Assembly (NCBI GenBank): GCA_020859965.1 | Contig: JAJBVF010000453.1 | Span: forward strand, 1 to 34,588 | Source of the DNA: Clostridiales bacterium | Lineage (GTDB): Bacteria > Bacillota > Clostridia > Lachnospirales > Lachnospiraceae | Reading direction: 5' to 3' | DNA: 34,588 nt | Part shown: positions 16,889 through 26,300 of the stretch, piece by piece | Numbering within the stretch: the stretch's first letter is position 1 | Layout: each line of letters starts with the position of its first letter | The notes under the pieces: generated by a model | The model's input: the letters and a program-made list of their open reading frames with translations, nothing else | What the model was told of the DNA's origin: nothing | Databases searched by the model: none | Program-made: the position numbers and the translations under genes

Positions 16889-17788
16889 CTACAGACAATC
16901 GTACAGAAATCCAACATACTCATTGATCTCCGAAAAATCCACTTTACACGCTCCGTCAAAAATTCCCACCGGAACGCTATCCGCAAATCCGTAAATGCGC
17001 ACCTGTTCCTGAACCTTCAGATCATAAACGACCACCGTCTTTTGCTCCGGATAAACCAACCAGTATTCTTTCACCCCGGCCCGGGTGTACTTCACTCGCT
17101 TCAAATGCGTGTCTTTAATTAAAGTACCTCTGGATATGATCTCTACTACAAGATCAGGAGCCCCGTATATTCGCCCATGCCTCAGCTTATCCCTGTCACA
17201 GACGATCAATACATCCGGCTGCACCATCGTCCGGTCATCACAATCCAGTTGTACATCCAACGGAGCCATAAACGGACGGCAAGGGCCCTGATTCTTTTGA
17301 ATATAATCATCAAAGCATCTGCAAATCCTATAGGCAATCGCCTGATGAAGATGTGTCGGTGCAGACATATCATAAAAAACTCCATCAATCAGCTCCGCCC
17401 GCCGCTTCTTCGGAAGAGCAAAGTAATCATTCAGCGTATACTCGCCCTGGCGCTTTTCCTTTCCCAAATACCCGGCCTGCTTCGCTCCAGACAGGAGAGC
17501 GTCACTGCTTTGCACAGTACCATAGGTCGCCAACCCTTCCTCTACACGATCGGATGTAACAATATTCCTGTCATAATTAAAATCCGAATCCTCTTCCTGT
17601 GACGTCAGCGTACCGGATTCTTTCTCAAATACTTTCTGCAACGCCTGCAGAGTAGCATATCTCGGAGACTTTGTAATACCACCCAGAACCTTTTGTACCG
17701 TCCCGACCGGGATACCCGCAAGCTCAGAAATCTGTTCGTAAGAATATCCAAGTTCTTTCTTTTTAATACGCATTTCTTCGATCGTCAT
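16889..17788 (-). CDS. XRE-type HTH fused to a Uma2 (DUF820) nuclease-fold domain
   Basis: N-term KELGYSYEQISELAGIPVGTVQKVLGG; C-term RAELIDGVFYDMSAPTHLHQ, VQPDVLIVCD, GAPDLVVEIIS, KRVKYTRAGVKEYWLVYPEQ. Confidence 0.85.
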   Translation of the reverse strand: MTIEEMRIKKKELGYSYEQISELAGIPVGTVQKVLGGITKSPRYATLQALQKVFEKESGTLTSQEEDSDFNYDRNIVTSDRVEEGLATYGTVQSSDALLSGAKQAGYLGKEKRQGEYTLNDYFALPKKRRAELIDGVFYDMSAPTHLHQAIAYRICRCFDDYIQKNQGPCRPFMAPLDVQLDCDDRTMVQPDVLIVCDRDKLRHGRIYGAPDLVVEIISRGTLIKDTHLKRVKYTRAGVKEYWLVYPEQKTVVVYDLKVQEQVRIYGFADSVPVGIFDGACKVDFSEINEYVGFLYDCL

Positions 17789-17911
17789 CCGTCCTGCCCC
17801 GTCTTTTTCCCTGCTTTTTCATATCCCACTGTTTAATTATCTGTTTAATTTATCCATTATCGCTCCTTTTGTCAACAGTCATTTTGCTTCTTTTTATTCT
17901 TCTTATCTATT

Positions 17912-19099
17912 TTATTTCCATATTGTTTTTCCATTGGAGGTAGTAAGCGTGTACCGGTTATCCGCGGCAAGTCTGCGTGGACAGGCCGATATCGTTTTCA
18001 TGTAGACGTTAAAACCTACATCACATACATACCAGGTACCGTTCACTTTTACCTCCGCCCAGCCATGCGCCGTCATTCCACTGGACACCGCTATTTTTCC
18101 CACTGCGACTCTTGTCTCATATCCAAGTACCTTTGCTATGCACGCAAAGCTTGCCGCAAAGCGGTAACAATTGCCACACTTCTTCGTAAAATAACTCACC
18201 GCGTAGTCAGAAAGATCCGCCGCAGATGGCGTACCATAATATCTCAAATATGAATATGTGCTGCGCATATACCGAAAGCACGCATCCAGCCTTGCACTGT
18301 CAGAGAGTGACGCATTTGAATGAGCCATCACAAAATCCACAGCCAACTGTATCGCATTTTCCGTGACTGCTTTTCCGCTGTCATCCACATAAAAATATCC
18401 CTCCGACTGAGAACCGACAATTTTGTTTTTCTGCATGACGCCGCGACTGTTAAAAAAATACCTGTAACCGTCTATTTTTTTTGTTCCGGTCACTGCCGAA
18501 CCCTTCATGACGCCTTTCCCGGTTGGCCTGAAATAGTATTTATTCCCCTCTATTGTCTTCCAGCCAATATACAGTTTTCCACTCTTCGTAAAATAATACC
18601 GATAACCGTCTATCTTTTTCAGGCCGGTCACTGCCGAACCCTTCATGATGCCTTTCCCGGTTGGCTTGAAATAGTATTTATTCCCTTCTATCGTCTTCCA
18701 ACCCGTACACAGCTTTCCACTCTTCGTAAAATAATACCAATAACCATCTATCTTTTTCAGACCGGTCACTGCCGAACCCTTTAAAACGCCTTTCCCGGTT
18801 GGTCTGAAATAATATCTGCTCCCGTCAAGTGTCTTCCAGCCCGTATATAAAGTCCCATCTTTCTCATAATAATACCAAAAGCCCTCTGTTTTGGTCAGTC
18901 CGACCGTAACAGATTCATTTTCCGATGCAGCCGTCTCTTCATTTGCAGAAGTCTCCTCTTCATTTGTAGAAACCTCCTCTTCATTTGTAGAAACCTCCTC
19001 TTCTGCGAATACGATCCGGGATGTCATTCTGCCGCCTGCTCCCAGCATCAGCCCAATCATCAGAATTGTGATCAATAATCCTTTCTTCCTTTTCATAAT
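17912..19099 (-). CDS. Secreted protein with choline/cell-wall-binding-type repeats and C-terminal transglutaminase-like domain
   Basis: Signal peptide MKRKKGLLITILMIGLMLGAGG; 3 x 46-aa WYYF/GWKT.../G.YYF repeats; CGNCYRFAASFACIAKVLGYETR...HGWAEVKVNGTWYVCDV (Cys-His-Asp); start at MKRKK preferred over ORF-track start 19189. Confidence 0.8.
   Translation of the reverse strand: MMKRKKGLLITILMIGLMLGAGGRMTSRIVFAEEEVSTNEEEVSTNEEETSANEETAASENESVTVGLTKTEGFWYYYEKDGTLYTGWKTLDGSRYYFRPTGKGVLKGSAVTGLKKIDGYWYYFTKSGKLCTGWKTIEGNKYYFKPTGKGIMKGSAVTGLKKIDGYRYYFTKSGKLYIGWKTIEGNKYYFRPTGKGVMKGSAVTGTKKIDGYRYFFNSRGVMQKNKIVGSQSEGYFYVDDSGKAVTENAIQLAVDFVMAHSNASLSDSARLDACFRYMRSTYSYLRYYGTPSAADLSDYAVSYFTKKCGNCYRFAASFACIAKVLGYETRVAVGKIAVSSGMTAHGWAEVKVNGTWYVCDVGFNVYMKTISACPRRLAADNRYTLTTSNGKTIWK
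18475..18888. repeat. Tandem coding repeat, 138-bp period (46 aa), about 3 copies
   Basis: cactgccgaaccctt recurs at 18491, 18629 and 18767. Confidence 0.9.
18935..18997. repeat. Tandem coding repeat, 3 x 21 bp (acidic 7-aa unit)
   Basis: ctcttcatttg(c/t)agaa(g/a)(t/c)ctc at 18935, 18956 and 18977. Confidence 0.9.
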
Positions 19100-19214
19100 C
19101 ACCTCTCCTGTCCATTTCATAAGATCATGCATCGTGCTTTTTATATTACTGTAACATGAAAACGGTATCTTTTCCAGAATTTGCCACATACGAAAATAAC
19201 AAATAACCTATAAC

Positions 19215-19242
19215 AGCCCTGGAAGGAGTTCCTTCCAGGGCT
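19215..19242. terminator. Intergenic 13-bp perfect hairpin, possible terminator (no strong U-tract on the minus strand)
   Basis: AGCCCTGGAAGGA-gt-TCCTTCCAGGGCT. Confidence 0.5.
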
Positions 19243-19330
19243 TCTTTCAGGTCTTTTCCTGCTGCTTGCATATCATTCCCGCCTGCGGGTATTTCCGTTT
19301 ACTTTTTCCTCAGCCATTTCATTCAGCTGT

Positions 19331-21901
19331 TTACTTCACCGTTACCTTAACTTTGACTTTCTTCGACCCGGACTTGATCGTGATCGTTGCCGTTCCTTTC
19401 TTCTTCGCCACAACCTTACCCTTCGCATTTACAGTTGCCACCTTCTTGTTCGATGACTTGTAAGTAATCTTCTGTATCGAGGTGATCGGCGTGATGATCG
19501 GAAGCAGCTTCCTGGATTTTCCTTTCTTCAGCGTCAGCTTCTTCGATTCGACCGTAACCTTCGTAGTCTTGACTGCCGCCTTCTGAACCTTCACCTTAAT
19601 CTTCTGCTTTTTGCCGCTGGCAAGTGTGATGGTGATCGTCGCACTGCCGGTCTTGCTTTTCGCAGTGATTTTGCCCTTACTGTTGACTGTAACGATTTTC
19701 TTATTGCTGGACTTCCAGGATTTGATCGAATCTCCATTCGCCAGTCCGGTCACAGTAAGAGCTGTCGTGCTCTGCTTTACCTTCAGCTTGATGGAAGTCG
19801 CGTTCACCGTGATGGTCGGCGTCAGCTTGCTTCCAACAGTTCTTGTCTCGGTAGCATCGCAGACGCTGCAGGTGCGGGTCTGTGTCTCTGCCGCAAATAC
19901 GGTCGCCTCTGAGGCCGTCGTCCAGTCACTCCAGGTATGGCCTGTCGCCGCAATTGTCTCGGATTTTACAACCACTGAAGTACCACAATCTTTGCAATAC
20001 TGTACTCTCGTGCCAGCCGTTGTACAGGTAGCCGCCTTCGTCGTCACCCAGGTACCGGTCGCCGTATGACTGCAGGTACTCATGCCGCTCACCATATAAA
20101 CATTAAACGTACCTACATTGTCCTCACTATAGTATCTGACCCCCAGATAATAGGTCTCACCGGCTATGAGGTCGTAAGAGATCTTAAAATTAGTATTTTC
20201 TTCTCCTTCATCATCGTTATACACAAGTTCCTCATAATCCGCATTATAGAGATAGCCACAGGTATCCTCTGATACATCTGTATAAAAGATGTATGTGCCG
20301 CTCACCGTTGGTGTGATAGTAAAGTACATCATGTCACCGCCATATTTAATCGTTGCAAGCTGCGTACTTCCCGCTGAAATGGACTGTGCTTCCGTAAAAC
20401 TGGTGGCAGTCTCACCGATCTCATCTGCTACTTTTATATAGAAGATAACCCTATTGGTGCAATAAGTATCACTTACTTCACAGTAATAATAATAGCTTCC
20501 TGCTGTCAGACCGGAAACCGTCAGACTGGATGCTGTATTTGCTTCTACACTCTCGTCCTCAGCATCGTCTGTGTACCAGGAATAGCTTAGCGGTCCATAC
20601 TCTGATGCCGCGCTTACAGACAAAGTCGCCGTATCTCCTGTCTTCACAAGAATATAGGCTGCGTCCGCGGATGCACTAAGGCCGCTGTCTACATATACCC
20701 AATAAAACACGGACATTGTCTCATAGGAATTTGTCACAGTGCATCGGTATTCTCCGGCTTCACTTACACCCAGAGAGGACATTGTTCCGCTTGCCGGATC
20801 GCCAATCTGCACATAAGCAAACTGCTCTGAATCATATCGATACCAGGTAAAGGTAATCTCCGGCTCGTCCAGTTCATCCGAAGCCGATACCGTCATTATC
20901 ACATTCGAACCCGGGGTTAATGCGATCTCTGTCTCTTCTTCATCATAACTCACCGTCAGTCCAGTGTTTATAATCACACTGATATATACATATTCTTCCT
21001 GAACGGAGTCCGATACAATACACAGATAGGTTCCCGCAGTGCTTACACTCAGTGTATTTAAATTCGCACCATCAATCTCTACATATTCATCACATCCTGA
21101 ATCATATTTGTACCAGCTGTAGCTCATCACAGGATTTGCCAGCGTAGATACAGCCGTCACTTCCAGCTTCCCTTCCTGACCCGGTTCAAGCTTCAGTTCA
21201 CTGGTATACGTCAGCGTCAGACTGCTCCCGGTATCTGCATCTGCACACACACTTTCATTCGCTTCCGGTTCTTCTTCCGCTATCGCACTCACACCCGGCT
21301 CTTCATCCGTTCCCACACTTTCTGAATTCGCCTTTTCATCTGCGTCAGACAGCCCTTCATCGGCATCACTCCCGGCGGTATCTGCTTCACTATCATCCGC
21401 ACCCACCTTTTGTGAGTCTTCTATCGTTTCTCCATCACTCTCACTCAGTGCTTCATTTTTCCCCGTCTCTTCATCACTCACACCCGACGTTTCTTCCGTT
21501 CCCACACTTTCTGAATCTGCCTCTTCAACTGCGTCAGACACCACTTCACCTGCATCGCTCCCGGCGGTATCCGCTTCACTATCATCCGAAGCCACCTCTT
21601 GTGAATCTTCTATCGCTTCTTCATCACTCACACTCAGTGCTTCATTTTCCCCCGACTCTCCATCACTCACACCCGGCTCTTCATTTTCCATCGTCTCTTC
21701 ATTGCTCACACCCGGCTCTTCGTCTGTTCCCACACCTTCTGAAGGCCCTCCTTCGTCTTCCGCTGTTACAGCCATATCAGGATCTTCTTCGTACACAATG
21801 CGCGTATCCGCGATACTGCTCTCGCTGCCCAGCGCGGTACTCGCCGGCACCGACGCCAGCATGACTGCCGCCATTAAAAAAGCAAGTCTCTTTCTTCTCA
21901 T
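19331..21901 (-). CDS. Large secreted repeat protein: acidic N-terminal repeats, Ig-like modules, PPC-like module, Cys-rich module, C-terminal Big_2-type Ig-like repeats
   Basis: Signal peptide; Ig-like ...YSWYKYDSGCDEYVEIDGANLNTLSVSTAGTYLCIVSD...; CKDCGTSVVVKSETIAATGHTWSDW; ITYKSSNKKVATVNAKGKVVAKKKGTATITIKSG. Confidence 0.85.
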   Translation of the reverse strand: MRRKRLAFLMAAVMLASVPASTALGSESSIADTRIVYEEDPDMAVTAEDEGGPSEGVGTDEEPGVSNEETMENEEPGVSDGESGENEALSVSDEEAIEDSQEVASDDSEADTAGSDAGEVVSDAVEEADSESVGTEETSGVSDEETGKNEALSESDGETIEDSQKVGADDSEADTAGSDADEGLSDADEKANSESVGTDEEPGVSAIAEEEPEANESVCADADTGSSLTLTYTSELKLEPGQEGKLEVTAVSTLANPVMSYSWYKYDSGCDEYVEIDGANLNTLSVSTAGTYLCIVSDSVQEEYVYISVIINTGLTVSYDEEETEIALTPGSNVIMTVSASDELDEPEITFTWYRYDSEQFAYVQIGDPASGTMSSLGVSEAGEYRCTVTNSYETMSVFYWVYVDSGLSASADAAYILVKTGDTATLSVSAASEYGPLSYSWYTDDAEDESVEANTASSLTVSGLTAGSYYYYCEVSDTYCTNRVIFYIKVADEIGETATSFTEAQSISAGSTQLATIKYGGDMMYFTITPTVSGTYIFYTDVSEDTCGYLYNADYEELVYNDDEGEENTNFKISYDLIAGETYYLGVRYYSEDNVGTFNVYMVSGMSTCSHTATGTWVTTKAATCTTAGTRVQYCKDCGTSVVVKSETIAATGHTWSDWTTASEATVFAAETQTRTCSVCDATETRTVGSKLTPTITVNATSIKLKVKQSTTALTVTGLANGDSIKSWKSSNKKIVTVNSKGKITAKSKTGSATITITLASGKKQKIKVKVQKAAVKTTKVTVESKKLTLKKGKSRKLLPIITPITSIQKITYKSSNKKVATVNAKGKVVAKKKGTATITIKSGSKKVKVKVTVK
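21320..21720. repeat. Coding direct repeat, 189-bp period (63 aa), acidic Ser/Asp/Glu-rich
   Basis: tgcgtcagac recurs at 21341 and 21530, followed by >100 bp of similar sequence. Confidence 0.85.
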
Positions 21902-22055
21902 CCTTCCTGTTTTCCTTTCATTCTATAAGTCAACAGTTATACCATACAATAGAATCCCGCTCTGCGAGCACTTGTATACCTTTCTCTCATTTGCGTAATC
22001 CTGTCTACACTACCATTTGTCATTCCGCACGCAGCTCTATCTGTATTTTCTTCCG

Positions 22056-22709
22056 TTATTTTCTTTTTGATTTATTTATAGTTCTATCAACGCTTCTGTT
22101 CTCTGTCCCATCCGCAGGTCTGTCTGCGGCTCCATTTTCTCCATAAATCTTCAGAATCCGGCTCAGACTTTCCGACGACATATTGAGAAATGACGCCGTA
22201 TCCTTTTTGCTGATGAGCTTCTCAAGCCCCGGATAAGTCCTCAGGAACCACTCATACCGCTCATATGCGGGGCAGGACGCCAGTATATGATCTCTCTCGA
22301 TCGTTTGTTTCAGAGAATCGCTCAGCATCTTTTCATAAATACGAGCCGCCTCCAGATTGCTCCTGACAAATCTGTCCAGGATTTCCAGCGGAACAAACAG
22401 TAACGTACTGTCTCTTACCACTTCGATCGTACAAACTGAAGTAATCTCTGTGTCCAGCTGATAGATCGCGGTAACCGGCTCCCCCGGCAAATAGCCAAAA
22501 CAAAAAATCTTTTCCTTACCATCCGCATTCAGACAATAGCTTTTGACCACTCCGGATACCAGAAACGGTATCTCAGAAAGCTTCTCTTTTTCCCGAATGA
22601 TAATCTCTCTTTTTTGAGCCTTCCATGTTCTGGAATTCGCTGAAACTTCCTCCAGAAGGCTGGTATCCTTTACCCCGATAATGTCTTTCCAGAAAGCTGT
22701 ACTGTTCAT
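22056..22709 (-). CDS. Crp/Fnr family transcriptional regulator
   Basis: cNMP-binding-like domain (LSEIPFLVSGVVKSYCLNADGKEKIFCFGYLPGEPV) and HTH (ISKKDTASFLNMSSESLSRILK). Confidence 0.88.
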   Translation of the reverse strand: MNSTAFWKDIIGVKDTSLLEEVSANSRTWKAQKREIIIREKEKLSEIPFLVSGVVKSYCLNADGKEKIFCFGYLPGEPVTAIYQLDTEITSVCTIEVVRDSTLLFVPLEILDRFVRSNLEAARIYEKMLSDSLKQTIERDHILASCPAYERYEWFLRTYPGLEKLISKKDTASFLNMSSESLSRILKIYGENGAADRPADGTENRSVDRTINKSKRK

Positions 22710-22864
22710 TTCTTACTCCGACCGCAACCCGTGACAACGTGTTCCGTTTCCTGTATTTTTATGATTCCTGTGATGATTTAAAATGTAAAATCAGGTAATG
22801 TTTCTATCATTTTTCGTTAAAAAAATCGCAGCCATGCACTTGCTTTTCTTCGCATATTTTATTT

Positions 22865-22906
22865 ATTGTACCATGAGCATCCTTATTTTTCCTTGACCTA
22901 AATCAA
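22865..22906 (-). promoter_or_regulatory. FNR-like box plus -10 element upstream of the crp/fnr gene
   Basis: Minus strand TTGAT-TTAG-GTCAA (22893-22906), 22 nt, TACAAT (22865-22870); box centre at -41.5 if TACAAT occupies -12 to -7. Confidence 0.5.
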
Positions 22907-22963
22907 TTTTCTGTAACTTATTTTCTTATAGAAAATGACATTATTCGCTGTAAATTCTGCAGC

Positions 22964-23007
22964 AAAAAACCGGCCCCACATGAAAGCTCACAGGAAAGCC
23001 GGTTTTT
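22964..23007 (-). terminator. Rho-independent terminator of the nucleoside operon (after the ribokinase-like gene)
   Basis: AAAAACCGGC ... GCCGGTTTTTT on the minus strand. Confidence 0.75.
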
Positions 23008-23034
23008 CAAAAGCATCTTCAAAAGTAAGTCCAT

Positions 23035-23940
23035 TTAATGCTGAATCAAAAATTCTTCTACTTCTTTATTATATGGGATCGACTGTGCCGCCCCCATCTT
23101 CGAAATCGCCAGTGAGGAAGCCGCGGCAGCGGTTTTCATGCATTCCTCAAGAGGAAGTCCCCGGCAGATTCCCGCAAGGAAATATCCGCAGTAGGTATCC
23201 CCGGCCGCTGTCGTATCGGCCACCGGTACAGAAAAGATTTCCTGCTTTATGATCTGATCTCCCGCTTTGCAGAGGGAACCTGCGCCGCCCATGGTCAGCA
23301 AAATGACCGCCGAAGGATACTTTTCTGATAACTGAGAGAGAATATCCTGAAAGTCCGGATCCTGTTGATGGCATCCGGCAAGGCTTGCTCCTTCGATTTC
23401 ATTTAAGATCAGGTAATCCGCATACTCCAGGTGGAGTTCTTCCGGATTTTCCGGGATTGGAGACGGGTTAAATGCCACCTGCAGTCCCAGCTCATGAGCC
23501 TTTTGGATCACGTAAGAAAGATTGTTGATCTCATTCTGGAGCAGAACGATATCTCCCTTCTCGCCTTCCGTTTCCAGAACCGAATCAATGTATTCTTTCG
23601 AAAGCTGCTGGTTTGTTCCGCCAAATACTATGATGCAGTTTCGTCCCTGCTGATCTACCTGAATGATCGCATGGCCGCTTGCACCGGGAAGAACCGCTAT
23701 CCGGGACACGTCTACGCCGGCATCTTTCAGGAATTCAGTAAGAATACCGCCGTCCTCACCTACTGCGCCTCCGTGCAGAACAGGGATACCGGCTTTCGCG
23801 GCCGCGACGGACTGGTTCAGCCCCTTTCCGCCGACATTTGACATACAGCTTTTTGAGAGTATGGTCTCACCCGGCTGTACAAAATGATCTACCTGGTAAA
23901 CACGGTCAATATTTAATGAACCAAATGAAATAATTTTCAT
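23035..23940 (-). CDS. PfkB-family carbohydrate kinase, ribokinase-like
   Basis: MKIISFGSLNIDRVYQVDHFVQPGETI, NVGGKGLNQSVAAAKAG, VPVADTTAAGDTYCGYFLAG. Confidence 0.92.
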   Translation of the reverse strand: MKIISFGSLNIDRVYQVDHFVQPGETILSKSCMSNVGGKGLNQSVAAAKAGIPVLHGGAVGEDGGILTEFLKDAGVDVSRIAVLPGASGHAIIQVDQQGRNCIIVFGGTNQQLSKEYIDSVLETEGEKGDIVLLQNEINNLSYVIQKAHELGLQVAFNPSPIPENPEELHLEYADYLILNEIEGASLAGCHQQDPDFQDILSQLSEKYPSAVILLTMGGAGSLCKAGDQIIKQEIFSVPVADTTAAGDTYCGYFLAGICRGLPLEECMKTAAAASSLAISKMGAAQSIPYNKEVEEFLIQH

Positions 23941-23984
23941 GACTATCCGCCTCCTGTTGCCTCATATCTGCCTTTTTCCATCTT

Positions 23985-25136
23985 TTATTCCTGCAGGAAT
24001 ATCATTTTTTCAAGTATCTGAATTGCCCGCAGATATTTTTCCAGACTGACGCGTTCATTCGGTTTGTGCGCCATGGTCGGATCACCCGGGCCAAAAAGAA
24101 GCACTTCCGCATCCGGCATGACCCGCACCAGAATGGACGCATCGGTAAAAAAGCTGATGCCAATGTTTTCCTGCGGCACTTCTTCCCCGGACATACATGT
24201 TTTCAGTCTGCGCACAAGGGACGCTTCCTGTCCGATCTCGATCGCCCGTCGGCTGTTTTTTACTTCCGCTTCCACGGATAAAAGCCCTTCGCAGAGTTCC
24301 TCCTCTTCCTGGATAAACTGCCACACTTTTTCCATCAGCATCTCTTCGGTCAGGCCGGGCGTAATCCGTATATCCATCAGCACCGTACACGTCTCCGGTA
24401 TCATATTTGGCGCAGTACCGCCCCCGATCTTTGTGATATTAGCCGTGGAGCTGCCGAGAACCGTATGCGTAAACTGTGTAACATACTGTTCGATCTTTTC
24501 GGCTATCCTCCAGATATGTCTCACCGCACTGCAGCCCTGCTCCGGATAAGCGCCATGGCTGGTCTTCCCGTGCGCCCGCAGCTCCAGCCAGATGCACCCT
24601 TTCTGAGCCACTCCCAGTTTCAGATCCGTCGGCTCCCCGATCAGAATCCGTGTACAACCGCCTATCGTTCCTTTTTTGCAGATATGATCCGCTCCGAGGC
24701 CGGATTTTTCCTCATCGCAGGTTCCCAGGAAACGGATGGTGCGCGGGATTTGCTTTCCGGATTTTCTGGCCTCACAGAGCGCATAGACCATCGCACACAG
24801 ACCGCTCTTCATATCGCTGGCGCCGCGTCCGTATAAATATCCATCCTTTTGAACCGGTACCGCGGGATCTGTCTCCCAGTCTTCCCGTTGGCCATACGGC
24901 ACGGTATCCAGATGACCGTTCCAGATCTCTGCTTCTGCTCCCAGTGCATCGTCAGCTTCCAGCACAGCCTCCACATTCGCGTGATACTTATCGATCCGGT
25001 CCGGTTTTGCCGGAATCCCGGCAGCGTTCAGGTATTCGCAGAGGTATTCCGCGACCTTTCCTTCATCATCCCGTCCATTCACGCTGGGAATTGCCATAAC
25101 ATCTGTCAACAGCTGTATCGCTTCCTGATTGCTCAT
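23985..25136 (-). CDS. M20 family (ArgE/DapE-like) metallohydrolase
   Basis: IWNGHLDTVPYG, YGRGASDMKSGLCAMVYAL, GTCDEEKSGLGA, IGEPTDLKLGVAQKG, FGPGDPTMAHKPNERVSL. Confidence 0.9.
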   Translation of the reverse strand: MSNQEAIQLLTDVMAIPSVNGRDDEGKVAEYLCEYLNAAGIPAKPDRIDKYHANVEAVLEADDALGAEAEIWNGHLDTVPYGQREDWETDPAVPVQKDGYLYGRGASDMKSGLCAMVYALCEARKSGKQIPRTIRFLGTCDEEKSGLGADHICKKGTIGGCTRILIGEPTDLKLGVAQKGCIWLELRAHGKTSHGAYPEQGCSAVRHIWRIAEKIEQYVTQFTHTVLGSSTANITKIGGGTAPNMIPETCTVLMDIRITPGLTEEMLMEKVWQFIQEEEELCEGLLSVEAEVKNSRRAIEIGQEASLVRRLKTCMSGEEVPQENIGISFFTDASILVRVMPDAEVLLFGPGDPTMAHKPNERVSLEKYLRAIQILEKMIFLQE

Positions 25137-25253
25137 CTCAAACCTTCCTCACAAAACTTCCCGTTTTCCGGCAACTGTATCGCTTCACATGATACCGCTG
25201 GCAAAACTTTTTACTGTAAATCGCCACCGCTATTCGCAAATGTTTGCAGATAT

Positions 25254-26282
25254 TTACGGATGCTCACATGCAATCACGGACTTTCGTTCGATCAGCTCCG
25301 GAGCAAAGGTAATCCGTTCATCCTTCTTCGCATCGCCTTTTTTTCGCTCAATCAGCTGCTTTGCCGCCGCGCAGCCCAGCTGTTCCACAGGCTGCCGGAT
25401 CGTTGTCAGCGGCACACTGAGAAATTCATCCACAAAAATGTCATCATAACCAACGACTGACAGATCCTCCGGGATACGTATCCCACGTGCCTGCAGCCAT
25501 TTCATGGCACCGATCGCCATCATATCGTTGAAGAAAAAAACTGCGTCTATCTGATATCCCTTCTGAAACAGACATTCAATCCCCTGTTCTCCGCTCTCAA
25601 ACGTGTACTTTCCTTCCACGATCAGATCCGGATTATAAGGAACGCCATACTCTTCCAACGCCTTCCGGTATCCTTCCAGGCGCTGCTGTGAATCGTACAG
25701 ATTCAATGGGCCGGTGACACACGCAATGGTTCTGTGCCCAATTTTCAAAAGGTGATCCGCCGCCAGATATCCTCCCCGCACGTGATCGACGCAGACGATC
25801 CCTACCTGCCTGTTCTCAATGTAACGGTCTGCCAGAATGTACGGCATGTCTTCATTCTCCAGAAAGTCAATGCATTCCTGCACCATTTCTCCGGTCGATT
25901 CAGACGCCATTCCCAGAATAATCCCGCTTACCCCTTTGTCTACCAGCATCCGCAAATTCTGCATATCCTTCGCATGCCGGTCATTCGAGTTGCATAAAAT
26001 AACATTCCAGTTGTGTCTCTGGCACTCATCCTCCACCCCCTTTGCCAGGGAAGAAAAGAACACATTCCGTATATCCGAGATCACCAGACCAATGGTATTG
26101 GTCGACCCTTTTACAAGGCCGACCGCCACCTGATTCGGACGATATTTCATCTTTTTTGCTGTATCCAGGATCCGCTCTCTGTTTTCCTTTGATACGCGGC
26201 AGGATCTGTTATTTAACACCTGTGAAACAGTTGTAACTGACAGATTTGTCGCTTCCGCGACCTGTTTTAGCGTAGCTCTCAT
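25254..26282 (-). CDS. LacI family transcriptional regulator
   Basis: MRATLKQVAEATNLSVTTVSQVLNNRSCRVSKENRERILDTAKKMKYRPN plus periplasmic-binding-like domain. Confidence 0.96.
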   Translation of the reverse strand: MRATLKQVAEATNLSVTTVSQVLNNRSCRVSKENRERILDTAKKMKYRPNQVAVGLVKGSTNTIGLVISDIRNVFFSSLAKGVEDECQRHNWNVILCNSNDRHAKDMQNLRMLVDKGVSGIILGMASESTGEMVQECIDFLENEDMPYILADRYIENRQVGIVCVDHVRGGYLAADHLLKIGHRTIACVTGPLNLYDSQQRLEGYRKALEEYGVPYNPDLIVEGKYTFESGEQGIECLFQKGYQIDAVFFFNDMMAIGAMKWLQARGIRIPEDLSVVGYDDIFVDEFLSVPLTTIRQPVEQLGCAAAKQLIERKKGDAKKDERITFAPELIERKSVIACEHP

Positions 26283-26300
26283 GTCGTCCTCTTCGGAATC

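Noticed and set aside
18475-18888. Regular repeats considered as a CRISPR array
   Set aside because: Repeats are 138 bp contiguous coding units (46 aa wall-binding modules), with no spacer structure and no cas genes.
21412-21864. 150-aa Leu/His/Ser/Pro-rich plus-strand ORF
   Set aside because: Antisense of the acidic repeat region of the Ig-like protein; repetitive composition explains the open frame.
24465-25460. Overlapping plus-strand ORFs (24465..24836, 24650..25099, 24849..25460)
   Set aside because: Mirror images of the M20 and LacI genes on the opposite strand; no independent coding signal.
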